Assembly (NCBI GenBank): GCA_015232575.1
Contig: JADFZL010000004.1
Location: 326,381-390,380 of the forward strand
Direction: 5' to 3'
Source of the DNA: Candidatus Rifleibacteriota bacterium
Lineage (GTDB): Bacteria > Muiribacteriota > Ozemobacteria > Ozemobacterales > Ozemobacteraceae
Length of the DNA stretch: 64,000 bases
The stretch's first letter is position 1. Each line of letters opens with the position of its first letter. The notes under the pieces were generated by a model that saw only the letters and a program-made list of their open reading frames with translations, searched no databases and was not told the origin of the DNA. The position numbers were made by a program, and so were the translations under genes. Shown here one piece after another: positions 42,894-52,549 of the stretch.

Positions 42894-44348
42894 TTATACC
42901 AGTTCGAGAACTTTCAGCCAGGTTTTAGATACATCTTCTGATATTTTAGCGGTTTTCAGGATTTCTGTACATGTAAATCTGGCTTCTTCAGGAAAAGTAT
43001 CGAGGCGTTCAAGTGTTTCAATCGGGATTTCCCATTCACCAGGAAACACAATTCCCCTTTCAGACCTGTAAATAACAGTTTTTCCCTTTTCAAAGCAGAG
43101 AATAATATCTTTATATGCAATTCTTCCTGTAACAAGCCTGTCAACTGGAGCAATGAGAGAGAGAATGTGTGTATTATGCCTTCCAACATAAAGATATGGG
43201 CGGGAGCCTGGTGGTGCAAACGGGTATTCTTCGACTGGAGGTTGAGTTTCTTCGAGTGACTGGGCAAGTATTCTCGGCGCAAGATAAGCTGCAAGACGCT
43301 CAGAAGAGTTTCCTTCACGCAACTTCAGATACCCTCCCATGATCTGCTTATTCTGGTAAAGAATTTGAACCTTTGCTTCAATTGATTCGGAACCAATCCG
43401 CAAAACTCCTGAAAATTCGCCCTTTTCAGGGGAAAATGTTTTTGACAGATTTTCATCGTTCAAAAACGCAATTCCCTCTAGACTCAGGTTGGTAACCAGT
43501 AGTTTGTTGTTTCCGGGATTATCACACGAAAATATCATTTTTTCATCGTTTTCAGGAAAATATCTTTGAAAAAGTCTGCGCTCTTCTCTTTCCATGTTTT
43601 CAATGATTTTTCCACGCGCCGGTTCGGGAATTACTGAAGCTTCCATGATCGTTTGCCCGATTTTAAGAGTCTTCTGCGAAGGAGTATTGAAAAATGCAAA
43701 TGCTGAAGCGTCGCCTCTACCAAAACCTGTCTTGGGCATTCCTTCACGGATTTTCCCGGTTTGTACTAGTTTTTTTTCTTCGTCCATTTTTATCAGATAA
43801 TCAAGAAAATAGAATTCTACCTTAATTGGTTTGCCGGCATCGTTTTCCCAGATAAAAACCTGAGTATTTTCATCTCCTTGAAACCAGCGCATCTTCATAG
43901 CGCTTTCGTCTGTTTTAAGGGCACCGGCTGATATTTCATGAAGAGATTTTGCAAGAATTCTCGGCTTGAGGAAGTTACTTAAAATTTTCGAGTGGTTTGC
44001 AGAAAGGTCGACAAAAGAGCATCCGGCAAAATCAGTAGTCTGGTTTTTTAATACCAGTGTTACGTTTAATTTCACTGATCCGAGGACTACAGATGCAGCA
44101 AATTTTTCATCAGGCTTAATCACCGGAAAGGATTTATCGAGATTTCTATCTGCGGTTTTCTTTGTAAACCGTAACCCGCCAAAACTGAGGTCTAATAATT
44201 CATAAGGTCCTTTATCTGCAAAGAAAACCTTACCTTCAGGACACTCAAGTCTTGAATGGCGGCGACGATTTGATGCCGGTTTAGCCGGCACTTCCTGCTT
44301 TTTTTCTCCGCTGCCACTTATCCACTTTATCAGATCCTTAAAATTCAT
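42894..44348 (-). CDS. Protein with two PilZ domains (c-di-GMP receptor)
   Basis: The start is ATG 44348, with GGGGAGAG upstream (484 residues). An ATG at 44387 also exists. PilZ domain 1 (about 28-140) has RRRHSR and DLSFGG, giving both the RxxxR and D/NxSxxG c-di-GMP contacts. PilZ domain 2 (about 255-370) has RRLFQR and NLSLEG. The two are separated by a beta-rich segment (VFIWENDAGKPIKVEF). A third small domain ends the protein (PYLYVGRHNTHILSLIAPVD). It has no membrane segment. It is the last gene of an operon behind two membrane cyclases and starts about 43 bp after the second, so it may combine cAMP and c-di-GMP signalling. Confidence 0.8.
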   Translation of the reverse strand: MNFKDLIKWISGSGEKKQEVPAKPASNRRRHSRLECPEGKVFFADKGPYELLDLSFGGLRFTKKTADRNLDKSFPVIKPDEKFAASVVLGSVKLNVTLVLKNQTTDFAGCSFVDLSANHSKILSNFLKPRILAKSLHEISAGALKTDESAMKMRWFQGDENTQVFIWENDAGKPIKVEFYFLDYLIKMDEEKKLVQTGKIREGMPKTGFGRGDASAFAFFNTPSQKTLKIGQTIMEASVIPEPARGKIIENMEREERRLFQRYFPENDEKMIFSCDNPGNNKLLVTNLSLEGIAFLNDENLSKTFSPEKGEFSGVLRIGSESIEAKVQILYQNKQIMGGYLKLREGNSSERLAAYLAPRILAQSLEETQPPVEEYPFAPPGSRPYLYVGRHNTHILSLIAPVDRLVTGRIAYKDIILCFEKGKTVIYRSERGIVFPGEWEIPIETLERLDTFPEEARFTCTEILKTAKISEDVSKTWLKVLELV

Positions 44349-44391
44349 GAAATCACTCTCCCCGTTCCCACTCTGCATGCCATTCAAATGA

Positions 44392-47169
44392 TTAATTTCG
44401 ACCGTCCACTGGTTTTATTACTTCCCATATTGAATTATTATTTTCAGAATAAATCTTCTGGAATATAAAACGATTTGCTATTTCCTGTCGAGTTTTTTCG
44501 TCAACAACGACAAAAGTTTCAAAGGCTCTTTTGGAATACTTTTCCATCTGAGCTGCATCACTCACTGTTGGTCCAACGACCGTGAAATCATGTCTTTCAG
44601 ATGATTCCCCAAGAATTCCCATGGTAATATCACCGTAGGAAATTCCAACGCCTGTTTTGATGGTAAACTGCCCTGCACTCTCCCTCTCTCTGTTCAGTTT
44701 CGACAGTGCATTAACCATGGCTAGTCCGGCCTGACAGGCTCTTTCAGCCGGGTTAGGTTTTCCGTGAACAGGCAGAAAGAGCGCCATGATAGCATCGCCA
44801 ATGAATTTTTCAATTGTACCATCATGACTTTTAATAACTTCCTCCATTCTGGTGAAATGATTGTTCAGCATGTCAACAATTTCTTCAGGCGGAAGTTTTT
44901 CTGACATAGTTGTAAAACCACGTATGTCAGAAAACATGACAGCACCTTTAAGCCTTGTAACAGGCGGTTTATCGTTTGTTTTAATTGCTTCAACTGTCAG
45001 CTCTGAAAGGAATCTGCTCAGATATTCCTTCTGTTGAAGTCCTTCAGCCATGTGATTGAAGCTGCTGCACAGACGGCCAATTTCATCATCGGTCTGAACC
45101 TGAATAAAAGCTTTATAATCTCCCGCCTTGATTCGATTAATTCCTCTTTGCGTCTCATGAAGAGGTTTCAGATAAAAATCCTTGAAGAAAAGCCACATCA
45201 TCAGAATTACAAGAAGCGGGTACAATGCCGGAGAAAAGGCATATAAGCGTGATGTCCGGGTTTTTAATTTTTCATTATCTGCTTCCAGAACCATTGCTGA
45301 ATGCCCAAGATTTGGGATATAGCGTGAAATAGTGTTGTAATTAACACCACCTATCGTCAGCTTAGCTCTCAGATAGCCTTTTTCTTCCTCAGCCATTCGA
45401 TGAAACAGATTCAGTAATCCAGGTTCAACAGACCCGCGTTCAGGAAAAATGTTATAGTTTTCAATAGAAGACTTCTCACAAAATGCATAATCAGAAAAAC
45501 CAGATTTTGAGTGTATTTTTTCTTCAGATAAACTAATAATAGTCTTCTTTTTAATCCAGTGCGGAGTGAATCCAAAGAAAAAAACATAAGATGGTCTTGA
45601 ATTTTTATCGAAACCAAGATGGCGATAAAGATATATCTGTTTATCCAGAATTTTATATATTTTCATAGAATTCTGTTCAAGCAGATATTCATACATTTTC
45701 TTTCGTCCAATAGATAGAAATAAAGATTCTATAAAAGTCTGAAAAGCATCTGCAGCCAGACTTGCTTTTTTATTTTCTGGCTCAGGAAGATTATAAGCAG
45801 ACTTTTGAAGCATTAGCATAGCCTGAGAAAGCTTTTCTGAATCATCCAGATCATCTGTTGAAATAATTCTAAAAGAATCATCTTGTCCCATTGAGCTGAT
45901 AATCTGACTTCCAAGCTTTGGTTCATACATTAGAAATGTTGAAAGACTGTTTTTATAGAGGGGCTGAAACAAATCATTTATTTCACCAGCTTCATACAAT
46001 TTATAAGTAACTTTTCTTCCCTGCAAAGTTCCTTTCTGTGTTACATATTTTTTTAAAAAGAAATCCACCCAGGGATATTTCTGTAACTTTTCAAGAAAAA
46101 CATTAATATTCCCCAGAATTTTACTGTCGAGCAAATATTCGTTTTTCTCAATAACGTCGAGCTTTTTATCAAGGCGGTCATTTTTTTCGAAGTCCTGTAC
46201 AAAATTTTCAATTGAGGTTTTAGATGAAAAAACCTGAACAAGAGCGACAGCCGGAATAATTATCGCCATAAAAGCATAAACTAAAAATTTTGTCGCAAGA
46301 CCTCTATTTCTGAAAAGATACTTTCTGCTGAAAAAATGTGCGGCCATTAGAATCGGAATAATGCTTGAGAAGGTAATAATATAATTCAGCAGACCCGAAT
46401 CAGAACTACCATTCTGAGTGCTGCTCTGTCTCTGTCTGAGATTTGGCATTGGTTTGGCGCTGGCTTTTGCAATCCATTTCGGGTCTGAAAACGAAAGGCT
46501 TGGAACAAATACAAATACAGTACCCCGATAACCAAATCTTTTGGGAAGTTCTTGGAATTTCGAAAAATATTCCTTTTCTATTTCAGATGAATCATTCGGT
46601 GGAAAAATTCTGGCAATAAGTACAATACCTGGTTTCCCGCAAAATTCAGCATAAGAAAGTGAAACTCTATTCGCAAGCCTTGAATACATACCTTCTCCAA
46701 ACAGAATTTTACTGAATTCTTGAATCTTTCCTGACAACAATGTTTTTTTTTCCAGCTTTATCCATTCTGCATTAAGCGAATAAATAAGTCTGAGGTATTT
46801 TGAAGGAAAATTTCTAGCGCCTGCATACTGAAAATCTGGTTTAAAGGCAATGGCCCGAAAATCAGAGGGCATTTCAGCTTCAAGTTCCCTTACAAAAGCT
46901 TTGAAAGTTATTGAAGATACAACAGTTTCCGGGTTTCTGAAAATATTGTTGAAACAGGTTAAAAGTCGTTCCCGGCATAAAACAAGCGGTTCAGTTCTGT
47001 CGCGCAATACCGGCTGCAGATTCCTTGCATCTGACAATTCATAGTCTGATCTTGATTTTTGTACAAACTCATTCAGTCTGTTTTGAAAAAAACAGGCTGA
47101 AAATCCAACAAAAAGCAGGAAAATAAAGATCAAATCGTAATAATATTTATTATTGTATGATCCCTTCAT
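44392..47169 (-). CDS. Membrane class III nucleotidyl cyclase, metal-binding (C1-like) partner
   Basis: 925 residues. TM1 lies near 12-28. A first extracytoplasmic region, a TM pair around 265-320, a second large extracytoplasmic region and a TM near 648-662 follow. Then come HAMP (about 663-715) and the cyclase domain (about 742-900). Both metal-binding Asp are present: Asp748 in VMFSDIRGFT and Asp792 in KFIGDAIMALF. The transition-state pair of class III cyclases, Asn and Arg in VNxAxR, is replaced by Ser870 and Gln874 in GPTVSDAAQMEKY. Alone it should be inactive as a homodimer. It overlaps the upstream cyclase gene by ATGA and is predicted to pair with its product. The ligand for the outer domains is unknown. 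Confidence 0.85.
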   Translation of the reverse strand: MKGSYNNKYYYDLIFIFLLFVGFSACFFQNRLNEFVQKSRSDYELSDARNLQPVLRDRTEPLVLCRERLLTCFNNIFRNPETVVSSITFKAFVRELEAEMPSDFRAIAFKPDFQYAGARNFPSKYLRLIYSLNAEWIKLEKKTLLSGKIQEFSKILFGEGMYSRLANRVSLSYAEFCGKPGIVLIARIFPPNDSSEIEKEYFSKFQELPKRFGYRGTVFVFVPSLSFSDPKWIAKASAKPMPNLRQRQSSTQNGSSDSGLLNYIITFSSIIPILMAAHFFSRKYLFRNRGLATKFLVYAFMAIIIPAVALVQVFSSKTSIENFVQDFEKNDRLDKKLDVIEKNEYLLDSKILGNINVFLEKLQKYPWVDFFLKKYVTQKGTLQGRKVTYKLYEAGEINDLFQPLYKNSLSTFLMYEPKLGSQIISSMGQDDSFRIISTDDLDDSEKLSQAMLMLQKSAYNLPEPENKKASLAADAFQTFIESLFLSIGRKKMYEYLLEQNSMKIYKILDKQIYLYRHLGFDKNSRPSYVFFFGFTPHWIKKKTIISLSEEKIHSKSGFSDYAFCEKSSIENYNIFPERGSVEPGLLNLFHRMAEEEKGYLRAKLTIGGVNYNTISRYIPNLGHSAMVLEADNEKLKTRTSRLYAFSPALYPLLVILMMWLFFKDFYLKPLHETQRGINRIKAGDYKAFIQVQTDDEIGRLCSSFNHMAEGLQQKEYLSRFLSELTVEAIKTNDKPPVTRLKGAVMFSDIRGFTTMSEKLPPEEIVDMLNNHFTRMEEVIKSHDGTIEKFIGDAIMALFLPVHGKPNPAERACQAGLAMVNALSKLNRERESAGQFTIKTGVGISYGDITMGILGESSERHDFTVVGPTVSDAAQMEKYSKRAFETFVVVDEKTRQEIANRFIFQKIYSENNNSIWEVIKPVDGRN

Positions 47170-50081
47170 TCTTTTTCTCTGAGACTGAAAATTTTGATTT
47201 CACCGCTTCTTCCACGCACCGAAGATATCTCAACCTGTTCTGAGAAGAAATTTCCTGATGAGTTTGTGACGACATCCTGCGTTGCCAATATTACCGGAAA
47301 GCCCTTTGAGCCGGCTATTTTTTCAAGTCGAGCAGCAACATTTACCGTGTCACCTATTACTGTAAAATCAAGACGTCGAAGGAATGACCCGATCTTTCCT
47401 GCCAGAACTTCCCCATAGGAAATTCCTACACCGAATTTCAAAGGAAAAAGCTTTGCAAGTTTTCTGTTGCGTGACCATTTGTCCATTTCCATTTTTATCG
47501 CAAAAGCTGCAGCCATAGCACGATCAGTTGGTTTTGCTCCTGAAGCTGCATTCTCACGAAAAATGGCCATTGCCGTATCACCAATAAATTTATCAATTTC
47601 GCCGCCATTGCTTTTTACACTTTCCGTACATACTCCAAGAAAACGGCTCATAATAGACATTGCATTTTCGGGTGAAAGGTTTCTTTCAATAGCAGAAAAA
47701 CCCCTTAAACCGCAGAACAGAACTGATAGACGCTGTTTTTCCACAGGTGCTACAGAATCTGATTTTTCCGTATCTTCAAGAAGTTCAGAATTCAAAAAGG
47801 ATGACATTCTCTGTTTTTCCTGTAACCCTGTAAGCATCTCGTTGAATGATCTTCCAAGTTCACCAATCTCGTCCTCAGAATTAATTTCTGCATGTTTCGA
47901 ATAATCACCTTTGTCAACCTTTTCCACTGCTCCGGTAAACTTGAGAAGTGGTACAAGATGTGAAGAAGAGAGATAGACAGCGGAAAATAATGCGCCGGTA
48001 AAAGCCAGAATAAAAAAACCGAAAGTAGATTTTACACCGTCTGTTACCGGATTTTTAAAATGCTCCAACGGCAAAAATACACCAAAATTTGTTTCAATCG
48101 ATTTCAACGGTTTTGCTAATAAAATATAATCCCTGTCATTGACAGTTATCCTTCTAAACATCTGCTCGCCTGTTGAATTAACAAGATCGATAATTTTTCG
48201 AATTTGTACTTGCATCCCTGGAACATTTGAACTCATATATCCATTTATTCCGAAAAAGAAATTTTCAGATTTCACTCCAGTCTCGCTTTCAATGCGTCGA
48301 AGAACTTTTTTGACAAACTCTTTTCTCAACTGAGTTATGGTATAAGCTGTAAAGAGAAATGAATTTTTCTCAATTTGAAAATTGTCTAAAAACTTTGCAC
48401 AAAATATTCCTGATGAAGATCCAAAACTGAAGGTCTGAAATTTACCAATAAATTTATATGCAACAGCTCTCGTGGTATTGCTAAGCATTTCTGACAAACC
48501 ATCAGACTTTCCCAACTTTTTATACTTTATCTCAGATACAGGAAAATCTATTTTATTTAGTAATTCATAAACAAGGCTTGAAAAAAAAGTTCTGATTTCA
48601 TGAGACCGCGCACTAAAATTAGGCGAAAAATGCTTAATACCTACAATTGATGTAAGATCTTCAATCAGTGGCACTCCATATTTTCTTACGAAAAGTGCAT
48701 ACATTAATCCGCTTGAGTATTCTTTTCTCAGAAAATTAAGTAGTGTTCTTCTTTCCTTGCCTTTTGCATTAGAAATTTCAATGATAATTTCCTGCATTTG
48801 CTTTTCTTTTTTTTGGAATTCCTCAGAAAGCATCTGTTCGAATATCATCAGCATATTTTCCAGTGAACTGTTTATTCCTTTTTTCTGGACCTGATATACA
48901 TTTGTAAGAAAATTCAGCTGGTTGATCAACATCGCAGAAAGCGGCATTCCTGTCAAAAGTAGAATTCCCAAAATAAATTTGGTCTGAAGTGATCGTACAA
49001 GAGTTATTACGCCTAGCCCCTTAAGGGCAGTTATTATAGCCCATATAATTCCCAATGGATAAATAAGATCTAATAACAACCCACTTATTGATTCAGCAAA
49101 AGAAAGAAAAATATCCGGTTTTGCAACCCCTACAGCAAGCATTACGTCAGGATCGCTCGTTTTTAGTTGAGCAAGATAGAGTCTTTTTCCAATCTCAAAT
49201 CTTGATTCTCCATTATTAAGCCTTTCAAGAAGAACAGGCATGAAACCCGGATTAATTGTCGAATAAATTTCTCCATTCGAAATTCTCATACAGGCAATCT
49301 GAATCAATTTATCAGATTTTTTGTCATCCAACTTTTCAAACCGCTCAACTGCACGAGCCATTTCCCAGTCCTTTTTCGATCGATCAAGCGGAAGTAGCAC
49401 AATTAGGCTTCCTTGCATTTCAGCAGATTTCTTTTTACTGAAATGAAAAAACGAAAAAAGACTCAGATGATTTCTGAAAATGACTTTCTTCAGATGTAAC
49501 GGTGGTCCTGAGCGCAACATTTCAATGGTTATTATATCACCAAAAAGAGTCTGGGATGCCTTCTCGGCAATTTTCAGCTCACTTTCTCTTTCAATTTTCT
49601 TCTGGGACAAAACGCCGAAGAAACTCTTCCACGCGCGCTTTCCGAGAACAGGTATTGTACCATCAGCTTCGGGAATTGGATTTCCATTCTTATCAAACCA
49701 TATTAAAGTTGAAGATTTCGGAAAAACACTAAAAAAAAGTTTTCTGAAACGATCAAGATTTTTTTCCTCAAGTGGATATTTGTTCAGCAGGAATCCAACT
49801 CTTTCACGAAAGATTCGCAGCTTGCGTTCTGTAATGCGTAATACATCAAGATTTTGATCCAGAGAATTCAGGATTTCCCCTGCCTTTTCTTCCTGAATCT
49901 GTATTCTTGCATTTTTAAGAGAAGCATTCAGTTCTATCAGGAGGCTTTTAAAAAGCCATGCCGGAATGACGAAAGTTACAGAAAAGAAAAACAGCCAGAG
50001 AAAAAACATTCGAACATACTTTCCCTGAGCCAATTCCATAAATCCCATTTTAAACGTATCAACCTTAGAGTTATTCAGCAT
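47166..50081 (-). CDS. Membrane class III nucleotidyl cyclase, C2-like partner
   Basis: 971 residues. Same layout as the gene that follows it: TM near the N-terminus, outer region, TM pair around 345-400, second outer region, TM (about 688-708), HAMP (about 710-762), cyclase domain (about 785-965). The first metal Asp is lost (Gly791 in VLFCGLRGFS, normally F-x-D-IRGFT). The second is present (Asp835 in KFIGDTAMAIF). The transition-state residues are intact (Asn914 and Arg918 in GDTVNVAARLEK), as is the purine-contact Lys in DKFIGD. The loss complements that of the partner. The start is uncertain, as ATG 50081 has no clear ribosome-binding site and ATGs at 50048 and 50039 are alternatives. 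Confidence 0.85.
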   Translation of the reverse strand: MLNNSKVDTFKMGFMELAQGKYVRMFFLWLFFFSVTFVIPAWLFKSLLIELNASLKNARIQIQEEKAGEILNSLDQNLDVLRITERKLRIFRERVGFLLNKYPLEEKNLDRFRKLFFSVFPKSSTLIWFDKNGNPIPEADGTIPVLGKRAWKSFFGVLSQKKIERESELKIAEKASQTLFGDIITIEMLRSGPPLHLKKVIFRNHLSLFSFFHFSKKKSAEMQGSLIVLLPLDRSKKDWEMARAVERFEKLDDKKSDKLIQIACMRISNGEIYSTINPGFMPVLLERLNNGESRFEIGKRLYLAQLKTSDPDVMLAVGVAKPDIFLSFAESISGLLLDLIYPLGIIWAIITALKGLGVITLVRSLQTKFILGILLLTGMPLSAMLINQLNFLTNVYQVQKKGINSSLENMLMIFEQMLSEEFQKKEKQMQEIIIEISNAKGKERRTLLNFLRKEYSSGLMYALFVRKYGVPLIEDLTSIVGIKHFSPNFSARSHEIRTFFSSLVYELLNKIDFPVSEIKYKKLGKSDGLSEMLSNTTRAVAYKFIGKFQTFSFGSSSGIFCAKFLDNFQIEKNSFLFTAYTITQLRKEFVKKVLRRIESETGVKSENFFFGINGYMSSNVPGMQVQIRKIIDLVNSTGEQMFRRITVNDRDYILLAKPLKSIETNFGVFLPLEHFKNPVTDGVKSTFGFFILAFTGALFSAVYLSSSHLVPLLKFTGAVEKVDKGDYSKHAEINSEDEIGELGRSFNEMLTGLQEKQRMSSFLNSELLEDTEKSDSVAPVEKQRLSVLFCGLRGFSAIERNLSPENAMSIMSRFLGVCTESVKSNGGEIDKFIGDTAMAIFRENAASGAKPTDRAMAAAFAIKMEMDKWSRNRKLAKLFPLKFGVGISYGEVLAGKIGSFLRRLDFTVIGDTVNVAARLEKIAGSKGFPVILATQDVVTNSSGNFFSEQVEISSVRGRSGEIKIFSLREKE

Positions 50082-50542
50082 AGACCAATCTTATGAATTA
50101 TGCAAAAATTCAAATTACAATTTTCCCGATTTCATAACTGACATAGTATGATTAATTTCATAATACTGTCAACCTGACTGCAATTATCCATCAGATTTGA
50201 AAAAAAGTTATGACATAATGTTATATCAACGCTCGTAGAAAAAGTCCAAATTTTTTCAATAAAAATAAGCCTTTTGGCATAACCCATCAATGCGCCCTTA
50301 TTTACAAAGACATTTTATAATTTCTAATCTTGCAGGCACCACGTCTACGATCTGCCCTGAAATATTGAGAAGATACATAATTTCTTACAATATAAGCAAT
50401 ATATAAAAACTGTACTTTTTCAGAAAAGAATCAACAGATTGAAACTTTTTTACGTTTATAATAGAACAGAATTCTATTGTGCAAGTCATTTTTTGGCAGC
50501 GAATTGCGTTCTGAAAATTAGTTTCTTTATCTGGAGGCACTC
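50082..50542. other. Divergent intergenic region between the cyclase operon and a metallopeptidase gene
   Basis: 461 bp, very AT-rich, between divergent genes, so promoters for both are expected. No gene, terminator or strong palindrome was recognised. Confidence 0.45.
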
Positions 50543-52153
50543 GTGAAAAAAGTTTTATTTAAGGGAATGATTTTTTCTGTAATCTTTTTAGTTACTTTTT
50601 TAACCACATCTTTTTCTGCTCAGCCATCTGAAGAGCTCATAATATCCATAATTCAGGATTCCGTTCTTTCAGGAAATGTTGAAGAAGTAAGTTTTTCTGA
50701 TGATGGCAGATCGATAAGAAGCATCCGTGGAGAGCTGTCGGAATCCTTCAGAGGCAATCTGGCAGATGCAGGGCGGGCTTATATTCTTAATCATAAAAGG
50801 CTGCTGGGAATTCCTTCCGATTTCACTTCTGAATCTCTTGTCGTTGTAAGAAATGATGAAGTAGACGGAGTTACACATTTGTCTTTCGGTTTTGAAATTG
50901 AGGGACTTAAAATATATCAGAATCAGATTGATTTACACATCAGCCGTGATGGAAAAATCCGTTTTCTAACAGGTTCTTTCCCCGCATTTAATGAAACTGT
51001 AAATCGTTCAAACATTTCAGATAAAGAAGCTCTTCGAATTGCACAGAATGCAATCGGAATCAAGAGAAATAAAGACACAGGAACTGTCACGAAGTATTTT
51101 GCTGTTCATAATGAAAAACTTGTTCCGGCACTTCTCGTAAGCGTCTCAGCACTTGAGCCGCTTGGTGACTACAATGTTCTCATCAATGGCAATGAAGGGA
51201 CTGTTATTGACATTGAGAACGAAATGAAATTTTTCAACGGCGGAACCGGCAAAGGTTCTGTATATACTATTCATCCGCATAAAAGTTCAGTTACTGTTGA
51301 GCCGCTTCCTCACATGATCGACGGAACACTCAAAGGAAAATATGTTGAAGTTCTGAATGAAGATTTCCCTGCAGCGTCAAGCACTGATGGAACATTCATC
51401 TATGACCCGGAAGACACACATTTCGACGAAGTCAATGTCTATTATCACATTAACCGCATTCACGATTTCTTTTCTAAATATGGTTTTACAAAACTTGACC
51501 GTCCTCTTAAAGCAATGGTTCACAACGAAACCAAGTATGATTCAGCTTTCTACAGTCCGAAACACGATATTATCTGTTTCGGTGACGGAAATCGCTGCAA
51601 TGACTTTGCTAAGGAAGATTCAGTAATTTACCACGAATATGCCCATGCAGTACTTCAGCACATAATTGTGCTTACTTACAAGCGTGAATCCGGAGCACTG
51701 AATGAAGGACAAGCTGATTATTTCGCGTGTTCTTTTACTGATGATGCAAAAATCGGTGAATATGTTGAATCTAAGACTTATTCAAGCTGTATTAGGAACA
51801 TAGATAATCAGACACATTATCCCGAAGCGACTTACGGTGATGTTCACGTAATGAGCCTGGTCTGGAGCGCAAGTCTCTGGGATATCAGAAAAGCACTTGG
51901 TGCTGAAATCACCGACAAACTGGTTTTTAAAAGCCATTATTATCTGAAATCTCCCGATTGCAAATTTTTTGAAGGATATCAAGCTCTTCTGGCTGCCGAT
52001 AAAGACCTTTTCGGTGGCGCAAACAAATCGCTTATCAGACAGATATTTATTAAACGCGGCATTGCAGACGAGTCATCAAACTACAACGTCCTTGATATGA
52101 ACAAACTTTCACAAATTCAAAAGTTTTATCAAGTTCACAGCGAAATTAAATAA
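50543..52153 (+). CDS. Secreted zinc metallopeptidase with FTP/PepSY propeptide (M4/M36-like)
   Basis: 536 residues starting at GTG 50543, with GGAGG six bases upstream. The signal peptide is followed by a propeptide (about 30-225) with FTP features (LNHKRLLGIPSDF, HLSFGFEIEGLKIYQNQIDLHIS) and a PepSY-like part. The catalytic domain has the zinc motif HEYAH (His364, Glu365, His368) and the third ligand Glu388 in GALNEGQADYFA. VNVYYHINRIHDFF is typical of fungalysin/M36 relatives. The propeptide should keep the enzyme inactive until export. It is a single gene ended by a strong terminator. Substrates are unknown. Confidence 0.85.
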   Translation: MKKVLFKGMIFSVIFLVTFLTTSFSAQPSEELIISIIQDSVLSGNVEEVSFSDDGRSIRSIRGELSESFRGNLADAGRAYILNHKRLLGIPSDFTSESLVVVRNDEVDGVTHLSFGFEIEGLKIYQNQIDLHISRDGKIRFLTGSFPAFNETVNRSNISDKEALRIAQNAIGIKRNKDTGTVTKYFAVHNEKLVPALLVSVSALEPLGDYNVLINGNEGTVIDIENEMKFFNGGTGKGSVYTIHPHKSSVTVEPLPHMIDGTLKGKYVEVLNEDFPAASSTDGTFIYDPEDTHFDEVNVYYHINRIHDFFSKYGFTKLDRPLKAMVHNETKYDSAFYSPKHDIICFGDGNRCNDFAKEDSVIYHEYAHAVLQHIIVLTYKRESGALNEGQADYFACSFTDDAKIGEYVESKTYSSCIRNIDNQTHYPEATYGDVHVMSLVWSASLWDIRKALGAEITDKLVFKSHYYLKSPDCKFFEGYQALLAADKDLFGGANKSLIRQIFIKRGIADESSNYNVLDMNKLSQIQKFYQVHSEIK

Positions 52154-52174
52154 CTAAGTATATTTTCTCTCCTT

Positions 52175-52203
52175 ACTGCCGATGTCGGCAGTTTTTTTTT
52201 TCT
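52175..52203 (+). terminator. Rho-independent terminator after the metallopeptidase gene
   Basis: ACTGCCGA-TG-TCGGCAGT followed by an unbroken run of about ten T. It begins 21 bp after the stop codon. Confidence 0.9.
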
Positions 52204-52325
52204 TCAGTTGCCTCGTCTCAGCTCAGCAGAAGGATTATGTAACTTTTCACCAGCTGAGCGAAGTCGAAACCGCTGCTTTAGAATTCTGCATTTATCAGTC
52301 TTCTGTGAATGTGCCTGATTGTACT

Positions 52326-52365
52326 GCATAAGCAATTCACTATTGATAATATGAATTGCTTATGC
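52326..52365. promoter_or_regulatory. 14-bp inverted repeat upstream of the outer-membrane protein gene
   Basis: GCATAAGCAATTCA and TGAATTGCTTATGC flank a 12-base spacer, perfect over 14 bp. No T-run follows. It shares TTGCTTATG with the inverted repeat at 53777-53824 on the other side of the gene. Confidence 0.65.
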
Positions 52366-52549
52366 TATAAAATTTATAGGGAACTTTATCGAATGAACTT
52401 ATGTCTATTATTAAAATAGCAGATAATATAACTTGTTGGTGGTGTCCTACGATAAATTTTGGGGTTTTCCTCTGATTAATATGTGTTTAGGGGCTTTCTC
52501 TTCATATTATCTGTAAACTGTCCATCGTATAGCACAGGAGAATCAATAA

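Larger units (their letters stand above)
52154..52549. other. Intergenic region with terminator and inverted repeat
   Basis: 396 bp. It holds the terminator at 52175-52203, a weaker GCTCAGC/GCTGAGC inverted repeat around 52217-52260, and a perfect 14-bp inverted repeat at 52326-52365. No gene is supported. The final part should contain the promoter of the outer-membrane protein gene. Confidence 0.55.

Noticed and set aside
50543..52153. Toxin-type or viral metallopeptidase
   Set aside because: Signal peptide, FTP/PepSY propeptide and M4/M36 zinc ligands describe an ordinary secreted peptidase.
52217..52260. GCTCAGC...GCTGAGC as a further copy of the palindromic repeat family
   Set aside because: It shares only a short CGAAGTCGAAA-like piece and not the arms. 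The stem is 7 bp with a long loop.
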